Made by a program: the position numbers and the translations under genes. The notes below the pieces were generated by a model. The model saw only the letters and a list, made by a program, of their open reading frames with translations, was not told the origin of the DNA and did not search any database. This document shows, piece after piece, positions 16,369 to 24,022 of a stretch of DNA of 25,070 nt; positions within the stretch are counted from its first letter, which is position 1; each line of letters starts with the position of its first letter. This DNA is from DATLHO01 sp035539855 (lineage in GTDB: Bacteria; Bacteroidota; Ignavibacteria; OLB7): contig DATLHO010000272.1 of NCBI GenBank assembly GCA_035539855.1, positions 1 through 25,070 on the forward strand. Reading direction: 5' to 3'.

Positions 16369-19300
16369 ATGGCCGTACTCCGTCGTGCCACCGCCGCATC
16401 CGGTGGCATCACCACAGGACAGGATGTCCGCATAGCCGTCATCGCCACAGGACCCGACGCATCCGAGGACCGCGATCTCGTCGACCGATTCTGTCTGCCC
16501 GAAGTCCGCCGTCACTGCCGAGGCCGCAACATCGGCTTCAGCGAGTCGCAGCTGGTCACCGGCAGCGAGACCGCGCGCGAGCTCACCGCCAATCACGTCG
16601 CCGCCGTGCTCGACGTCCTGCGTCGCGACCGCCCGATCGTCGTTGCCCTCCTCGGTCGCGTCCGTGGCGTCGCCGTCCCTGCGCGCGTGCTGCGCAGCCG
16701 CGGACTGCTCAGCCGTCACCCGTGGCTCGAGCACCTCGCCGACGAGGGACTGTCGCTGGCCGAGATCGCGGTGCTCGAGGGTGTCCTCGGCAATCCGCTC
16801 ATGGCCGGTCGCGTCGTCGCGTCGATCCGCCAACCCGCCGCCGAGCGCCGCGAATCGCGCCGGCCCGTCGATCCGCTCGTTCGCCTCGCCGAGCGCGTGC
16901 GCAGCGCGGGCGTGACGGTCGTCGCCGGCAGCGACGATCGACGCGCGCTCGCCGATCGCCTCTGCGCGGAGCTCGTCTCGCTCGTCGATCAACTGCTCCC
17001 CGACGCGCCTCCGCCATCGCCGCTCGAGCACGTCCGCCGCGCGCAGGAGTCGTTCGCGGCGAGCCGTCGTCAGGCGTACGTCGAGGTCAGCGGCTACAGC
17101 GAGCGACTCGACGAGCACGTCGACGCCGATGGCGCGCCGCTGCTGATCACCGGCGAGACCGGCGCCGGCAAGAGCGCCCTGCTCGCCAACTGGACCGACC
17201 GCTACCGCTCGCGCCAACCCGACGCGTTCATCATCGCGCAGTATGCCGGCGCGACAGGCTCCGACAGCGACCACCTCGCGATGCTCCGGCAGATCATGGT
17301 CGAGATCCGCGAGCATTACTCGTTGAAGGATGAGGTGCCGTCGACGCCGGAGGAGATCGTCGAGGGCGTTCCGATCTGGCTGGCGAAGGTCCGGCGCGAG
17401 CGGCTCATCCTCGTGCTCGATGGGCTCGACCAGCTCTCACGCATGTCGGAGGATCTCGAGTGGCTCCCGCGGCACATCCCGCCGCAGGTTCGCCTGATTG
17501 CTTCGGCCTCGGACGGACCGGTCGCGACGCGTCTGCGCATGCGGGGCTGGAGTCAGCTTCGGCTCAAGCCGCTGACGCTGAGCGAGCGGCGCACGATGAC
17601 CAAGGAATTCCTCGGCGAGCGCAGCCGGATGCTCACCGGCGAGCAGTTGCGACGGGTCACCAGCGAATCGACCAACGCCAACCCGCTGTTCCTGCGCATC
17701 CGTCTCGAAGAGCTGCGCGCGCACGGGCCGGCCGGCCGGCTCAACGAGCGCATCGACAGCCTGCTCGGCGCGGGCGATCTCGACAAGCTTTTCGAGCGCG
17801 TGCTCGAGCGCCTCGAGCGCACGCACGGAGAAGCGCTCGTCCGCTCGCTGATGACGATGCTGTGGGCATCGCGGCGCGGGCTCAACGCGAACGATCTGGA
17901 GCTGCTGATCTCTGCCGATTCGGAGGACCTCGCCAACCTCCTCGGCGCGCTCGACTTTCATCTGATCGCCCGTGACGGCGTGCTCACGTTCTTCCACGAG
18001 GGAATGCGCCACGCGGTGACGAGCCACTACGGACTCGATGACGGCGTCGCCGCGCGCGCGGCGCACCGGACGCTCGCGAAGTATTTCGGCGCGATGCCGA
18101 TGTCCAGACGACGTGCGACCGAGGAGCCCTGGCAGCTCCAGCGCGCCGGCAACCGTCGCAAGCTCCGGGACTCCATCGCGTCGGTGGACATGTTCATGGA
18201 GCTCTCGCGCGAGGATACCGAGTACGAGCTGCTCGAGTTCTGGACGGGGCTGGGCTCACTCGAGGACATGGCGGATGCGTACGAGGCGAGCCTCGCGACG
18301 TACGAGCTGTCGCCGGGGCGTCCGACTCCCCTCGCTCTCGTGCTCGATCGCCTCGGTCGCTTCTTCTTCCACGCCGGCCTGTACGATCGCGGTGACGCGC
18401 TGCTGCGTCGCGCGGTGGAGATCTCGCAGAGCGAGCTCGGGCCGTCGGATCCGCGCGCGATGGAGATCGCGAAGCATCACGTGCAGGCGCTGCTCGAGAT
18501 GGGCTCGTACGACGAGAGCGTCGACCGCTGCCAGTCGATGATCGCGCAGCTCGCGCCGGCGCACGGCGACACGCACCCGATGATGATCGATGCGCTGACG
18601 ATGCTCGCCGACGCGCTGCACTACCAAGCCCGCTACGGAGAGGCAGAGGAGATGGCGCGACGCGCGGTCTCGGCGTGCGAGCGGGTGCATGGTCCGGAGC
18701 ATCCCGCGCTGGCCGAGGCGCTGTTCAATCTCGCGGCGATTCTGCGCGATCGCGGCGAGCAGTCGATCGCCGAATCGCTGCTGTTCCGCGTGCTCGCGAT
18801 CGACGAGAAGGTGCATGGCGGAAGCCATCCCAAGACCGCGACGACGCTCAGCGATCTCGGCTACCTATACACGAAGAACCGTCGCTTCGCCGAGGCCGAA
18901 TCGCATCTGCGTCGAGCGCTGGAGATCCGCGAGCACATCCTCGGCACCGAGCACGCGCACACCGCGCAGAGCTATCATCAGCTCGGCGTCATGTTCAACA
19001 CGCTCGAACGCTACGACGAGGCCGAGCCTCACTTCCGTAACGCGCTGCGGATCTTCCGTCGGACGTTCGGATCGAGCCACCCCAACGTCGCGGCCTGCCT
19101 CGGCAACCTCGGCGAATCGCTGCGACACCTGGACAAGCTCGACGAGGCGCGATCGGTCACGCGCGAAGCGCTCGCCATCGTCGAGACCGGCATCGGCGTC
19201 GGTCATCCGATGTGGTTCGCCCTCGTCGTGAAGACGGGCGAGATCGCGCTGCATCTGGAGAACTATGACGAAGCCGAGACGCACCTGCTGTCGGCCTCCG

Positions 19301-19677
19301 ACTGGGCATCGAAGCGGAAGGCGGAAACGAACCGTGAGCGACTGGCAGTGATGATGTCGCTCGCCGAGCTGTATCGGCGCCGGGGAGAGCTCGATCGCGC
19401 ATTGTCGATTCTCGGCGATGTGCTCGAATGCTCCGACGCGACGGGCGATCCGTCGAAGCTCGAGCGACAGGTTCCCCTCGTGCGAACTGCCGCGATCGAG
19501 CGCGAGCGCGGTGATCTCCGCACGGCGCGCCGGCTCGCCGACGAGGCGCTGACGTTGATCCGCGGACGCGAGCCGATCAACCGGGAGCTCGAGGCCGAAG
19601 CGCTCGAAGTGATCGCGTCAAAGACGTCCGGAAACGGCGACGCCGCACGGCGTGCGGCGTCGCTCGAGCATTCATGA
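16369..19677 (+). CDS. STAND ATPase: DUF4062-like, NACHT and TPR array (TEP1/nephrocystin-3-like)
   Basis: This 1102-residue protein has three parts. Residues about 18-150 resemble DUF4062: EDRDLVDRFCLPEVRRHCRG, then RRDRPIVVALLGRVRG, then LAEIAVLEGVLGNP align in order with the family. The usual DLRWG motif is replaced by SQLVTG. The linker ESFAASRRQAYVEVSGYSER leads into a NACHT-type ATPase with Walker A GETGAGKS (262-269), Walker B LILVLDGLDQL (D351), and the RLIASASDG, LRMRGWSQLRLKPLTLSER and NANPLFLRIRLEELR blocks. Residues about 635-1090 form at least ten tetratricopeptide repeats of the kinesin-light-chain type (42-residue period, HP-A-L-NLA pattern). ATG 16369 is chosen because upstream in-frame sequence is not family-like and runs into the divergent gene. 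STAND proteins of this build act as ligand-triggered oligomerising sensors; a role in immunity or regulation is possible, but the effector and ligand are unknown. Confidence 0.88.
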   Translation: MAVLRRATAASGGITTGQDVRIAVIATGPDASEDRDLVDRFCLPEVRRHCRGRNIGFSESQLVTGSETARELTANHVAAVLDVLRRDRPIVVALLGRVRGVAVPARVLRSRGLLSRHPWLEHLADEGLSLAEIAVLEGVLGNPLMAGRVVASIRQPAAERRESRRPVDPLVRLAERVRSAGVTVVAGSDDRRALADRLCAELVSLVDQLLPDAPPPSPLEHVRRAQESFAASRRQAYVEVSGYSERLDEHVDADGAPLLITGETGAGKSALLANWTDRYRSRQPDAFIIAQYAGATGSDSDHLAMLRQIMVEIREHYSLKDEVPSTPEEIVEGVPIWLAKVRRERLILVLDGLDQLSRMSEDLEWLPRHIPPQVRLIASASDGPVATRLRMRGWSQLRLKPLTLSERRTMTKEFLGERSRMLTGEQLRRVTSESTNANPLFLRIRLEELRAHGPAGRLNERIDSLLGAGDLDKLFERVLERLERTHGEALVRSLMTMLWASRRGLNANDLELLISADSEDLANLLGALDFHLIARDGVLTFFHEGMRHAVTSHYGLDDGVAARAAHRTLAKYFGAMPMSRRRATEEPWQLQRAGNRRKLRDSIASVDMFMELSREDTEYELLEFWTGLGSLEDMADAYEASLATYELSPGRPTPLALVLDRLGRFFFHAGLYDRGDALLRRAVEISQSELGPSDPRAMEIAKHHVQALLEMGSYDESVDRCQSMIAQLAPAHGDTHPMMIDALTMLADALHYQARYGEAEEMARRAVSACERVHGPEHPALAEALFNLAAILRDRGEQSIAESLLFRVLAIDEKVHGGSHPKTATTLSDLGYLYTKNRRFAEAESHLRRALEIREHILGTEHAHTAQSYHQLGVMFNTLERYDEAEPHFRNALRIFRRTFGSSHPNVAACLGNLGESLRHLDKLDEARSVTREALAIVETGIGVGHPMWFALVVKTGEIALHLENYDEAETHLLSASDWASKRKAETNRERLAVMMSLAELYRRRGELDRALSILGDVLECSDATGDPSKLERQVPLVRTAAIERERGDLRTARRLADEALTLIRGREPINRELEAEALEVIASKTSGNGDAARRAASLEHS

Positions 19678-19691
19678 TGTCGGTGCGTCAG

Positions 19692-19979
19692 TTACTTTCC
19701 GCCGACGTACAACTCGACGTTCACGGTGATGTGTCGTCCCTGATCGGTCGTCTCGACGGTCGCGACCGCAGTCAGCGGACCGATCTGAACGTTCGCGGAG
19801 TTGCCGGCGTCGATCGTCACTCCGGCGACGGTTGCCGAAAGAAACGACGAGGCACAGGAGTCGGGGTCGGTGTAGGTGCCGGGTCCGTAGGTGCCCGACA
19901 CACTCTTGGTCGGGTCGGAGCAGTTGAAGGTGATGTCGACCGGAGGCAGGCCGACGCCAATGATTGCTGTGTGCTGCAT
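19692..19979 (-). CDS. Small hypothetical protein between the STAND ATPase and TPR-LuxR genes
   Basis: I recognise no family. From ATG 19979 the 95-residue product is rich in beta-formers, Thr, Val and Gly, with two cysteines (NCSD and DSCASSF) that could form a disulfide and the C-terminus HITVNVELYVGGK. It has no signal peptide or membrane segment, and no charge-rich shadow character. Codon third positions on this strand are strongly G/C as in neighbours, which favours real coding. An upstream extension to 20129 is open but looks non-coding. It is convergent with the ATPase gene (14-bp gap) and divergent from the TPR-LuxR gene. It could instead be the 3' remnant of a larger exported beta-sandwich protein. 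Confidence 0.55.
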   Translation of the reverse strand: MQHTAIIGVGLPPVDITFNCSDPTKSVSGTYGPGTYTDPDSCASSFLSATVAGVTIDAGNSANVQIGPLTAVATVETTDQGRHITVNVELYVGGK

Positions 19980-20107
19980 GGGAGCTAGAGTTGTATGGAC
20001 CTGGAGGAGCCGGGCGGGAGTTCCGCTCGAACCGCCGCGGAATTGCGAGGGGGTGCGCAAAAGTAGATGGCGAGAATGGATTTCCCTACTGGCAGGCGTG
20101 AGGCGTG

Positions 20108-21862
20108 ATGGCGATTGAGTCGACGGCAACGGAATTCGATCTGGAGCTCGAGCGCTTCCGCACTCGGCTGCGCGCTTCCGGCGACGGAGCGCGTCGGCTT
20201 GCGCTCATGCTGGAGTTCCTCGCCACCGAGGCGTACGACCGACCAGAGGTCGCCATAGAGTACGCGACCGAGGCCGCGCGCATCGCCGTGCAGCTCGGCG
20301 ATCGCTTCGCCATCGCCGACGCGCTGCGTCATCGCGGACTCGCCCATCAACGGCTCCAGGACGTCGACGCCGCCGTGCGGGACCTCAACGACGCCTACGA
20401 GTCGATCATGCTCAGCGCGTCGCGCGAGAGCACGCCCGCGACGGCCGAGCTGGCGACGTCGCTCGCGCTGACGCTCGGTGAGCTGGCCAATGCCGCAGGC
20501 GACGCCGCCGGCGCGCTGCACTGGTATCTGGCGGCGCTCGACGCGTGCGTCGACTGTACGAGTCGGAGCGCGAAGATCAAGGTCTTCGAGGCGCTCGGCC
20601 ACCTGTACTCCGGCCTCGGCGACTATACGCGCGCGCTCGAGCACCACTTCGAATCGCTGTCGCTGCACGAGGCCGACGCCGATCCCGATGCGATCGGCGT
20701 CACGTACGCCGCGATCGGCACCACGTATGCGCTCAGCGGCGACCACGACGAGGCCTACAGCTACGCCAACCGCGCGCTCGTCGCGTTCCGCCAGAGCGGC
20801 AATCGCTACCTCGAAGTGCAGGCGCTGTCGAACCTCAGCAGCATCCTCTATTCGCGCGGCGAGCTCGCGACCGCGCTCGAGTACTCGCTGACGGCCGTGA
20901 CGATCTACGAAGCGCTCGACGATCGCCTGCACACCGCAGCGAGCCTCGTGACCGTCGGCAACATCTACGAGCGCCAGGGCGACCTCGACGCCGCGCTGCA
21001 CTGCTACCTGCGCGCGATGCGACTGCTCGGCGACAACGTCGACGAGCGACTGCACGTTTCGATCCTCGCGAGCGTCGGGAACATCTACCGCATCACCGGT
21101 GCCTACAACGAGGCGCTGTTCATGTTCGAACAGGCGCTGAGGATCTCGCAGGAGATCGACGAGCCACGCTTCGAATACCAGCTCCACGAATCGCTATCGC
21201 AGGTCTACGAGGACCTCGCGCTGCCGGCCCAGGCGCTCGAGCATCACAAGCTCTTCGCGAGGTTGCGCAACGAGCTCGCCGGTCAGGAGCGACAGAAGGC
21301 GATCGCGGAACTGCAGGTGCGCTTCGAGGTCGAGCAGGCCGCCCGCGAGCGCGAGCAATTGCGCGCCCGCGCCGCCGAGCTCGAGAGCGAGAACGAGCGC
21401 AAGCAGAACGAGCTTCTCTCGCTCGCGCTCAACCTCGTGCAGAAGGACGAGCTGCTCGAGACGCTCGAGGCGCAGTTGCGGGAGCTTCGCCTCGGCGGCG
21501 ACCGCGACAACGGCGTCGTCGACCGGCTGCTGACCGAGATCGATTCGAACCGTGCCGCCGACGCCAACTGGAAGGTCTTCGAGCAACAGCTCGAAGTCCT
21601 CCACCCCGATCTCATCCGCAGGCTTTCCGAGCGCTATCCGACGCTGACGCAGACCGAGCTCAAGGTCTGCTCGCTGGCGTCGATCAACCTTTCGAACAAG
21701 GACATCGCGAGCATGCTCTACATGTCGGTGCGCACGGCCGAGACGCACCGTCTGAAGATCCGGCGGAAGCTCGATCTGCCGAAGGAGGCGAGCCTCAAGG
21801 CGTTCCTGGCCGCGCTGGGCGCGCATGGCGAGCGAGGCGAGCGCGACGAGGTCGCCGGGTAG
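20108..21862 (+). CDS. TPR protein with coiled coil and LuxR-type HTH (cytoplasmic regulator)
   Basis: This 584-residue protein has a TPR superhelix over residues about 1-390 (repeats such as AKIKVFEALGHLYSGLGDYTRALEHH and LVTVGNIYERQGDLDAALHCY). A coiled coil of about 90 residues (ERQKAIAELQVRFEVEQ onward) follows, and then a C-terminal LuxR/GerE-like helix-turn-helix: YPTLTQTELKVCSLASINL, SNKDIASMLYMSVRTAETHRLKIRRKL. This layout is common in Bacteroidota, where many members also have a membrane helix between TPR and coiled coil; none is seen here, so it should be cytoplasmic. The TPRs presumably sense a peptide or protein. Start ATG 20108 is preferred; a GTG at 20105 is directly adjacent and in frame. 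The target genes are unknown. Confidence 0.9.
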   Translation: MAIESTATEFDLELERFRTRLRASGDGARRLALMLEFLATEAYDRPEVAIEYATEAARIAVQLGDRFAIADALRHRGLAHQRLQDVDAAVRDLNDAYESIMLSASRESTPATAELATSLALTLGELANAAGDAAGALHWYLAALDACVDCTSRSAKIKVFEALGHLYSGLGDYTRALEHHFESLSLHEADADPDAIGVTYAAIGTTYALSGDHDEAYSYANRALVAFRQSGNRYLEVQALSNLSSILYSRGELATALEYSLTAVTIYEALDDRLHTAASLVTVGNIYERQGDLDAALHCYLRAMRLLGDNVDERLHVSILASVGNIYRITGAYNEALFMFEQALRISQEIDEPRFEYQLHESLSQVYEDLALPAQALEHHKLFARLRNELAGQERQKAIAELQVRFEVEQAAREREQLRARAAELESENERKQNELLSLALNLVQKDELLETLEAQLRELRLGGDRDNGVVDRLLTEIDSNRAADANWKVFEQQLEVLHPDLIRRLSERYPTLTQTELKVCSLASINLSNKDIASMLYMSVRTAETHRLKIRRKLDLPKEASLKAFLAALGAHGERGERDEVAG

Positions 21863-21867
21863 GCATG

Positions 21868-21886
21868 TACGTAGTAAATACGTAGT
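21868..21886. promoter_or_regulatory. Direct repeat TACGTAGT at one helical turn
   Basis: TACGTAGT occurs at 21868-21875 and again at 21879-21886, an 11-bp period that puts both copies on the same DNA face. Each contains the palindrome TACGTA. It begins 6 bp past the TPR-LuxR stop and lies 120 bp upstream of the next gene, and could be a regulator-binding site for that gene. Confidence 0.35.
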
Positions 21887-22005
21887 GGTCCCGCGCGACG
21901 ACGCCCGCATATTGCATCCGGTTCACCAAGCGACCCGGCGCACGAACCGCCCCAGCGGGCAAGGCTGAGGCTCACTCCGGGACGTGCAACCGGTGTGGGG
22001 AACGT

Positions 22006-22461
22006 ATGCCGACCGATAGACAGGCGCTTGCAGCGCTCGACGACATCGACCGAATTCTCCGCGAGCGCATCGGGCGACCGCTCGCGGCCGAGGGTCGCAC
22101 GCTGAGCGAGGCGGAACTGAGCGCCGAGTACTGGGAAGTCCGGCTGCGACTCGACACCGCGTTGACGCTCATCGACAAGATCCCCGTCTACGGAAAGCGG
22201 ATCGCAACCGCGGTTCGATTCCTGATGCAGATCTGCGACCGGCACTGCATGCCGGCGCCGGAGCGCCTCGCGGCCTCCGGCGACAAGTCGCACCCGGCGA
22301 CGCTTCGAGCGTCGCGCTCGGCCGGACGGGTCGAGCTCGATGAGACCGCACTGTATGGGCACGACATCCATCGGCCGCGGTCGCTGCGCAAGGACGCGAG
22401 CGAGCATCATCGTCCCTCGCCGCCTGGCGCCGCCGACCGCGGTCTGTTGGGTCTTCTCTGA
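22006..22461 (+). CDS. Hypothetical protein
   Basis: No family is recognised. The 151-residue product has a predicted helical first half (residues 5-82: ALAALDDIDRILRERIG, LSEAEL-SAEYWEVRLRLDTALTLIDKIP, GKRIATAVRFLMQICDRHCM) and a Pro/Arg/His-rich second half without clear structure. No signal peptide or membrane segment is seen. A GGGGAA (21997-22002) just upstream of the ATG at 22006 can serve as ribosome-binding site, and G/C-ending codons continue to the stop. It is separated from the TPR-LuxR gene by 143 bp and ends before a cluster of hairpins. The second half could be incorrect if there is a sequencing frameshift. Confidence 0.6.
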   Translation: MPTDRQALAALDDIDRILRERIGRPLAAEGRTLSEAELSAEYWEVRLRLDTALTLIDKIPVYGKRIATAVRFLMQICDRHCMPAPERLAASGDKSHPATLRASRSAGRVELDETALYGHDIHRPRSLRKDASEHHRPSPPGAADRGLLGLL

Positions 22462-22497
22462 CAGCCGGTCGCCCTGGACATACATCCGAAGACTTGT

Positions 22498-22614
22498 TTG
22501 GTCGCGCTCGGGGGGGAGCGACCAACAGCGTGGCCCCGCGTCGATCCGTCGACCGGGGCCATGTCATTACGGGCACCCGGCAAACACGTCCGCCCGCTTG
22601 CGCGGGCGGACGTG
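22498..22614. terminator. Cluster of three GC-rich hairpins between convergent genes
   Basis: Hairpin 1 has TTGGTCGC (22498-22505) pairing with GCGACCAA (22518-22525). Hairpin 2 has TGGCCCCG (22531-22538) with CGGGGCCA (22554-22561). Hairpin 3 has a perfect 13-bp stem CACGTCCGCCCGC with GCGGGCGGACGTG (22585-22614) and a TTGC loop. They sit between two convergent genes and probably form a bidirectional termination region; no long T-tracts follow. Confidence 0.7.
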
Positions 22615-22668
22615 CCGGCGGTCTGCCCCGAAGCAGATCACCGCGTGGCGGAGAACCACACCACTTCA

Positions 22669-23892
22669 TTACTCCTGCGCGCCGCGTCGCTCGACGACCG
22701 CCGGCTCGATCGTCGCCTCCGCATCTGCCGTCGCCGGCGCGGGCTCGGCATCGGCCTTCGCCTTGTCGGCGGAGCTCGACACTGCCACGGTCATCGGCGC
22801 GGCGTCGGTCTGCACGACCTTGGTCGACGGTGAACCGTCGGCCTTCGTTCTCTCGGTCGCCGTCGTACCAACCGGCGTGACGGGCGCCTTCGTCGCGACA
22901 CCCGACGCGCGCGGCTGCGCTACCGGCGTGCGACCCGCGCCCACATCGATGCGCACTGCTTCACTCGAGCGTCGCACGGGCTCCGGCGTCGGGCCGGGAC
23001 CGGACTCGGCACGGTCACCGTCGCTCGAGCGTCGCGCGGGCTCCGGCGTCAGGCCGGGACCCGTCTCGGCGCGGACGCCTTCGCTCGTGCGCCGCACGGG
23101 CTCCGGCGTCAGAACGGGCTCCGTTCCGACGCGGATCTTGTCTCCCGAGCGTTTCGCGGGCTCCGGCGTCGGGCCCCTGTCGGCGTCCGCGCGCACGGGC
23201 ACTGCATCCCGCGCCGGGGTCGTGACCCGCACGTAGTCGGGCGTGAGAATCTCGCCCGCGCCGGCGCGATCACCGCCGGCAGGCATGCGCTCGGGCTCCG
23301 GCGCCAACTCGGGCGTAAGCAGTGGACCGCCCGACGTCGGGATGCGATCACCTGCCGTGCCCACGCCTGTCGTTCCAGGTCGCGTCGCCGGCACGCCCGT
23401 TCGAACTCCACCTCCGGTCGAGCCACCGACGTTCAGACCACCGGATCGCGGAGTTGCCGCGGTGCCGCCCGGGCGTGACGTGCCGGGCTGCGTCGCGGCG
23501 GTGCCGCCCGATCGCGTCGAGCCATCCATCGGAACGGGAACGTAGATCACCTGGGGATAGCCGTACTGCGGATAGCCGTACGAGGGATTGCCGTCCGTCG
23601 GCTGGCCGTACGGCGGGTAACCGTATGGTGGATAGCCATACGGTGGGTAGCCGCCTGTCGGGTAGCCGCCTGATGGGTAGCCGTACTGCGGGTAGCCGCT
23701 GGTCGTCGCGCGGCCGGCGCAGCAGGCGGCCGCGCAGCTCGTCGCGGCGACCTGCTGTACCGGCGCCGCCGGAGCTGCCGCGGCGAGTGCCGATCCGCGA
23801 TCGGGGGTGACGGTGTTCGTGATCGTGACACAGCCGGTGAGCGCCGAGAGCGCGGCGCCGAGGAGTGCTGTACGCAGGATGATTCGCTTCAT
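22669..23892 (-). CDS. Repeat-rich lipoprotein, copy A of an inverted pair
   Basis: This 407-residue protein starts with a lipoprotein signal peptide (MKRIILRTALLGAALSALTGC, lipobox LTGC, C21). A Cys-containing stretch (SCAAACCAG) is followed by a Tyr/Pro/Gly region of five-residue GYPxx repeats (about residues 66-114), a Gly/Thr/Ser-rich segment, and four 20-residue repeats of the form TPEPxRRSS-G-RAE-GPG. The C-terminus is an Ala/Lys/Thr-rich tail. It is low complexity throughout with no enzymatic motif, so a surface or outer-membrane-associated structural or adhesive role is only a guess. GGAG before the ATG is a plausible ribosome-binding site. It is almost identical to the divergent gene starting at 24023, differing in scattered substitutions and one five-residue indel. 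Confidence 0.85.
   Translation of the reverse strand: MKRIILRTALLGAALSALTGCVTITNTVTPDRGSALAAAAPAAPVQQVAATSCAAACCAGRATTSGYPQYGYPSGGYPTGGYPPYGYPPYGYPPYGQPTDGNPSYGYPQYGYPQVIYVPVPMDGSTRSGGTAATQPGTSRPGGTAATPRSGGLNVGGSTGGGVRTGVPATRPGTTGVGTAGDRIPTSGGPLLTPELAPEPERMPAGGDRAGAGEILTPDYVRVTTPARDAVPVRADADRGPTPEPAKRSGDKIRVGTEPVLTPEPVRRTSEGVRAETGPGLTPEPARRSSDGDRAESGPGPTPEPVRRSSEAVRIDVGAGRTPVAQPRASGVATKAPVTPVGTTATERTKADGSPSTKVVQTDAAPMTVAVSSSADKAKADAEPAPATADAEATIEPAVVERRGAQE
22921..23160 (-). repeat. Four 60-bp in-frame tandem repeats in lipoprotein copy A
   Basis: Four successive 60-bp units, each beginning near CTCCGGCGTC on the plus strand (22921, 22981, 23041, 23101; the first begins TACCGGCGTG), are followed by a partial fifth. 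Each encodes a 20-residue unit around TPEPARRSS. The unit length is a multiple of three, so copy-number changes would keep the frame. Confidence 0.9.
23553..23699 (-). repeat. 15-bp GYPxx-coding repeats in copy A
   Basis: About ten 15-bp units encode Gly-Tyr-Pro-x-x or near variants. This copy has one unit fewer (SGGYP) than the equivalent region of copy B. Confidence 0.85.
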
Positions 23893-24022
23893 GGCTCAAC
23901 TCCATGGTGGTCCGGTCGGAGGCGACCGGCGCAGTGGGCACAGAGCGGCCCCCCGGCGTGATGAACGCGCCGGCAGCGGAAGCCGCACCGCAAATGAGTG
24001 TGTTGCGGATGATGACAACTAC
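23893..24022. promoter_or_regulatory. 130-bp spacer between the inverted lipoprotein genes
   Basis: This is the shared divergent promoter region. The two sides are not alike: GGAG precedes copy A, while copy B is preceded by GATGATGACAACTAC with no Shine-Dalgarno sequence. Homology between the copies begins at the start codons. No clear -35/-10 pair is visible. Confidence 0.5.

Noticed and set aside
19674..19988. Plus-strand open frame after the STAND gene
   Set aside because: Gly/Arg/Val/Asp-rich shadow of the better-supported minus-strand frame; no ribosome-binding site or domain.
22921..23174. Regular 60-bp repeats as a CRISPR array
   Set aside because: Units are contiguous, degenerate and in frame within a protein gene, without conserved repeats separated by unique spacers.
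22340..23236. 298-codon plus-strand open frame across the hairpins and lipoprotein copy A
   Set aside because: Shadow of copy A in the opposite strand; its apparent repeats are the complement of the 60-bp coding repeats.
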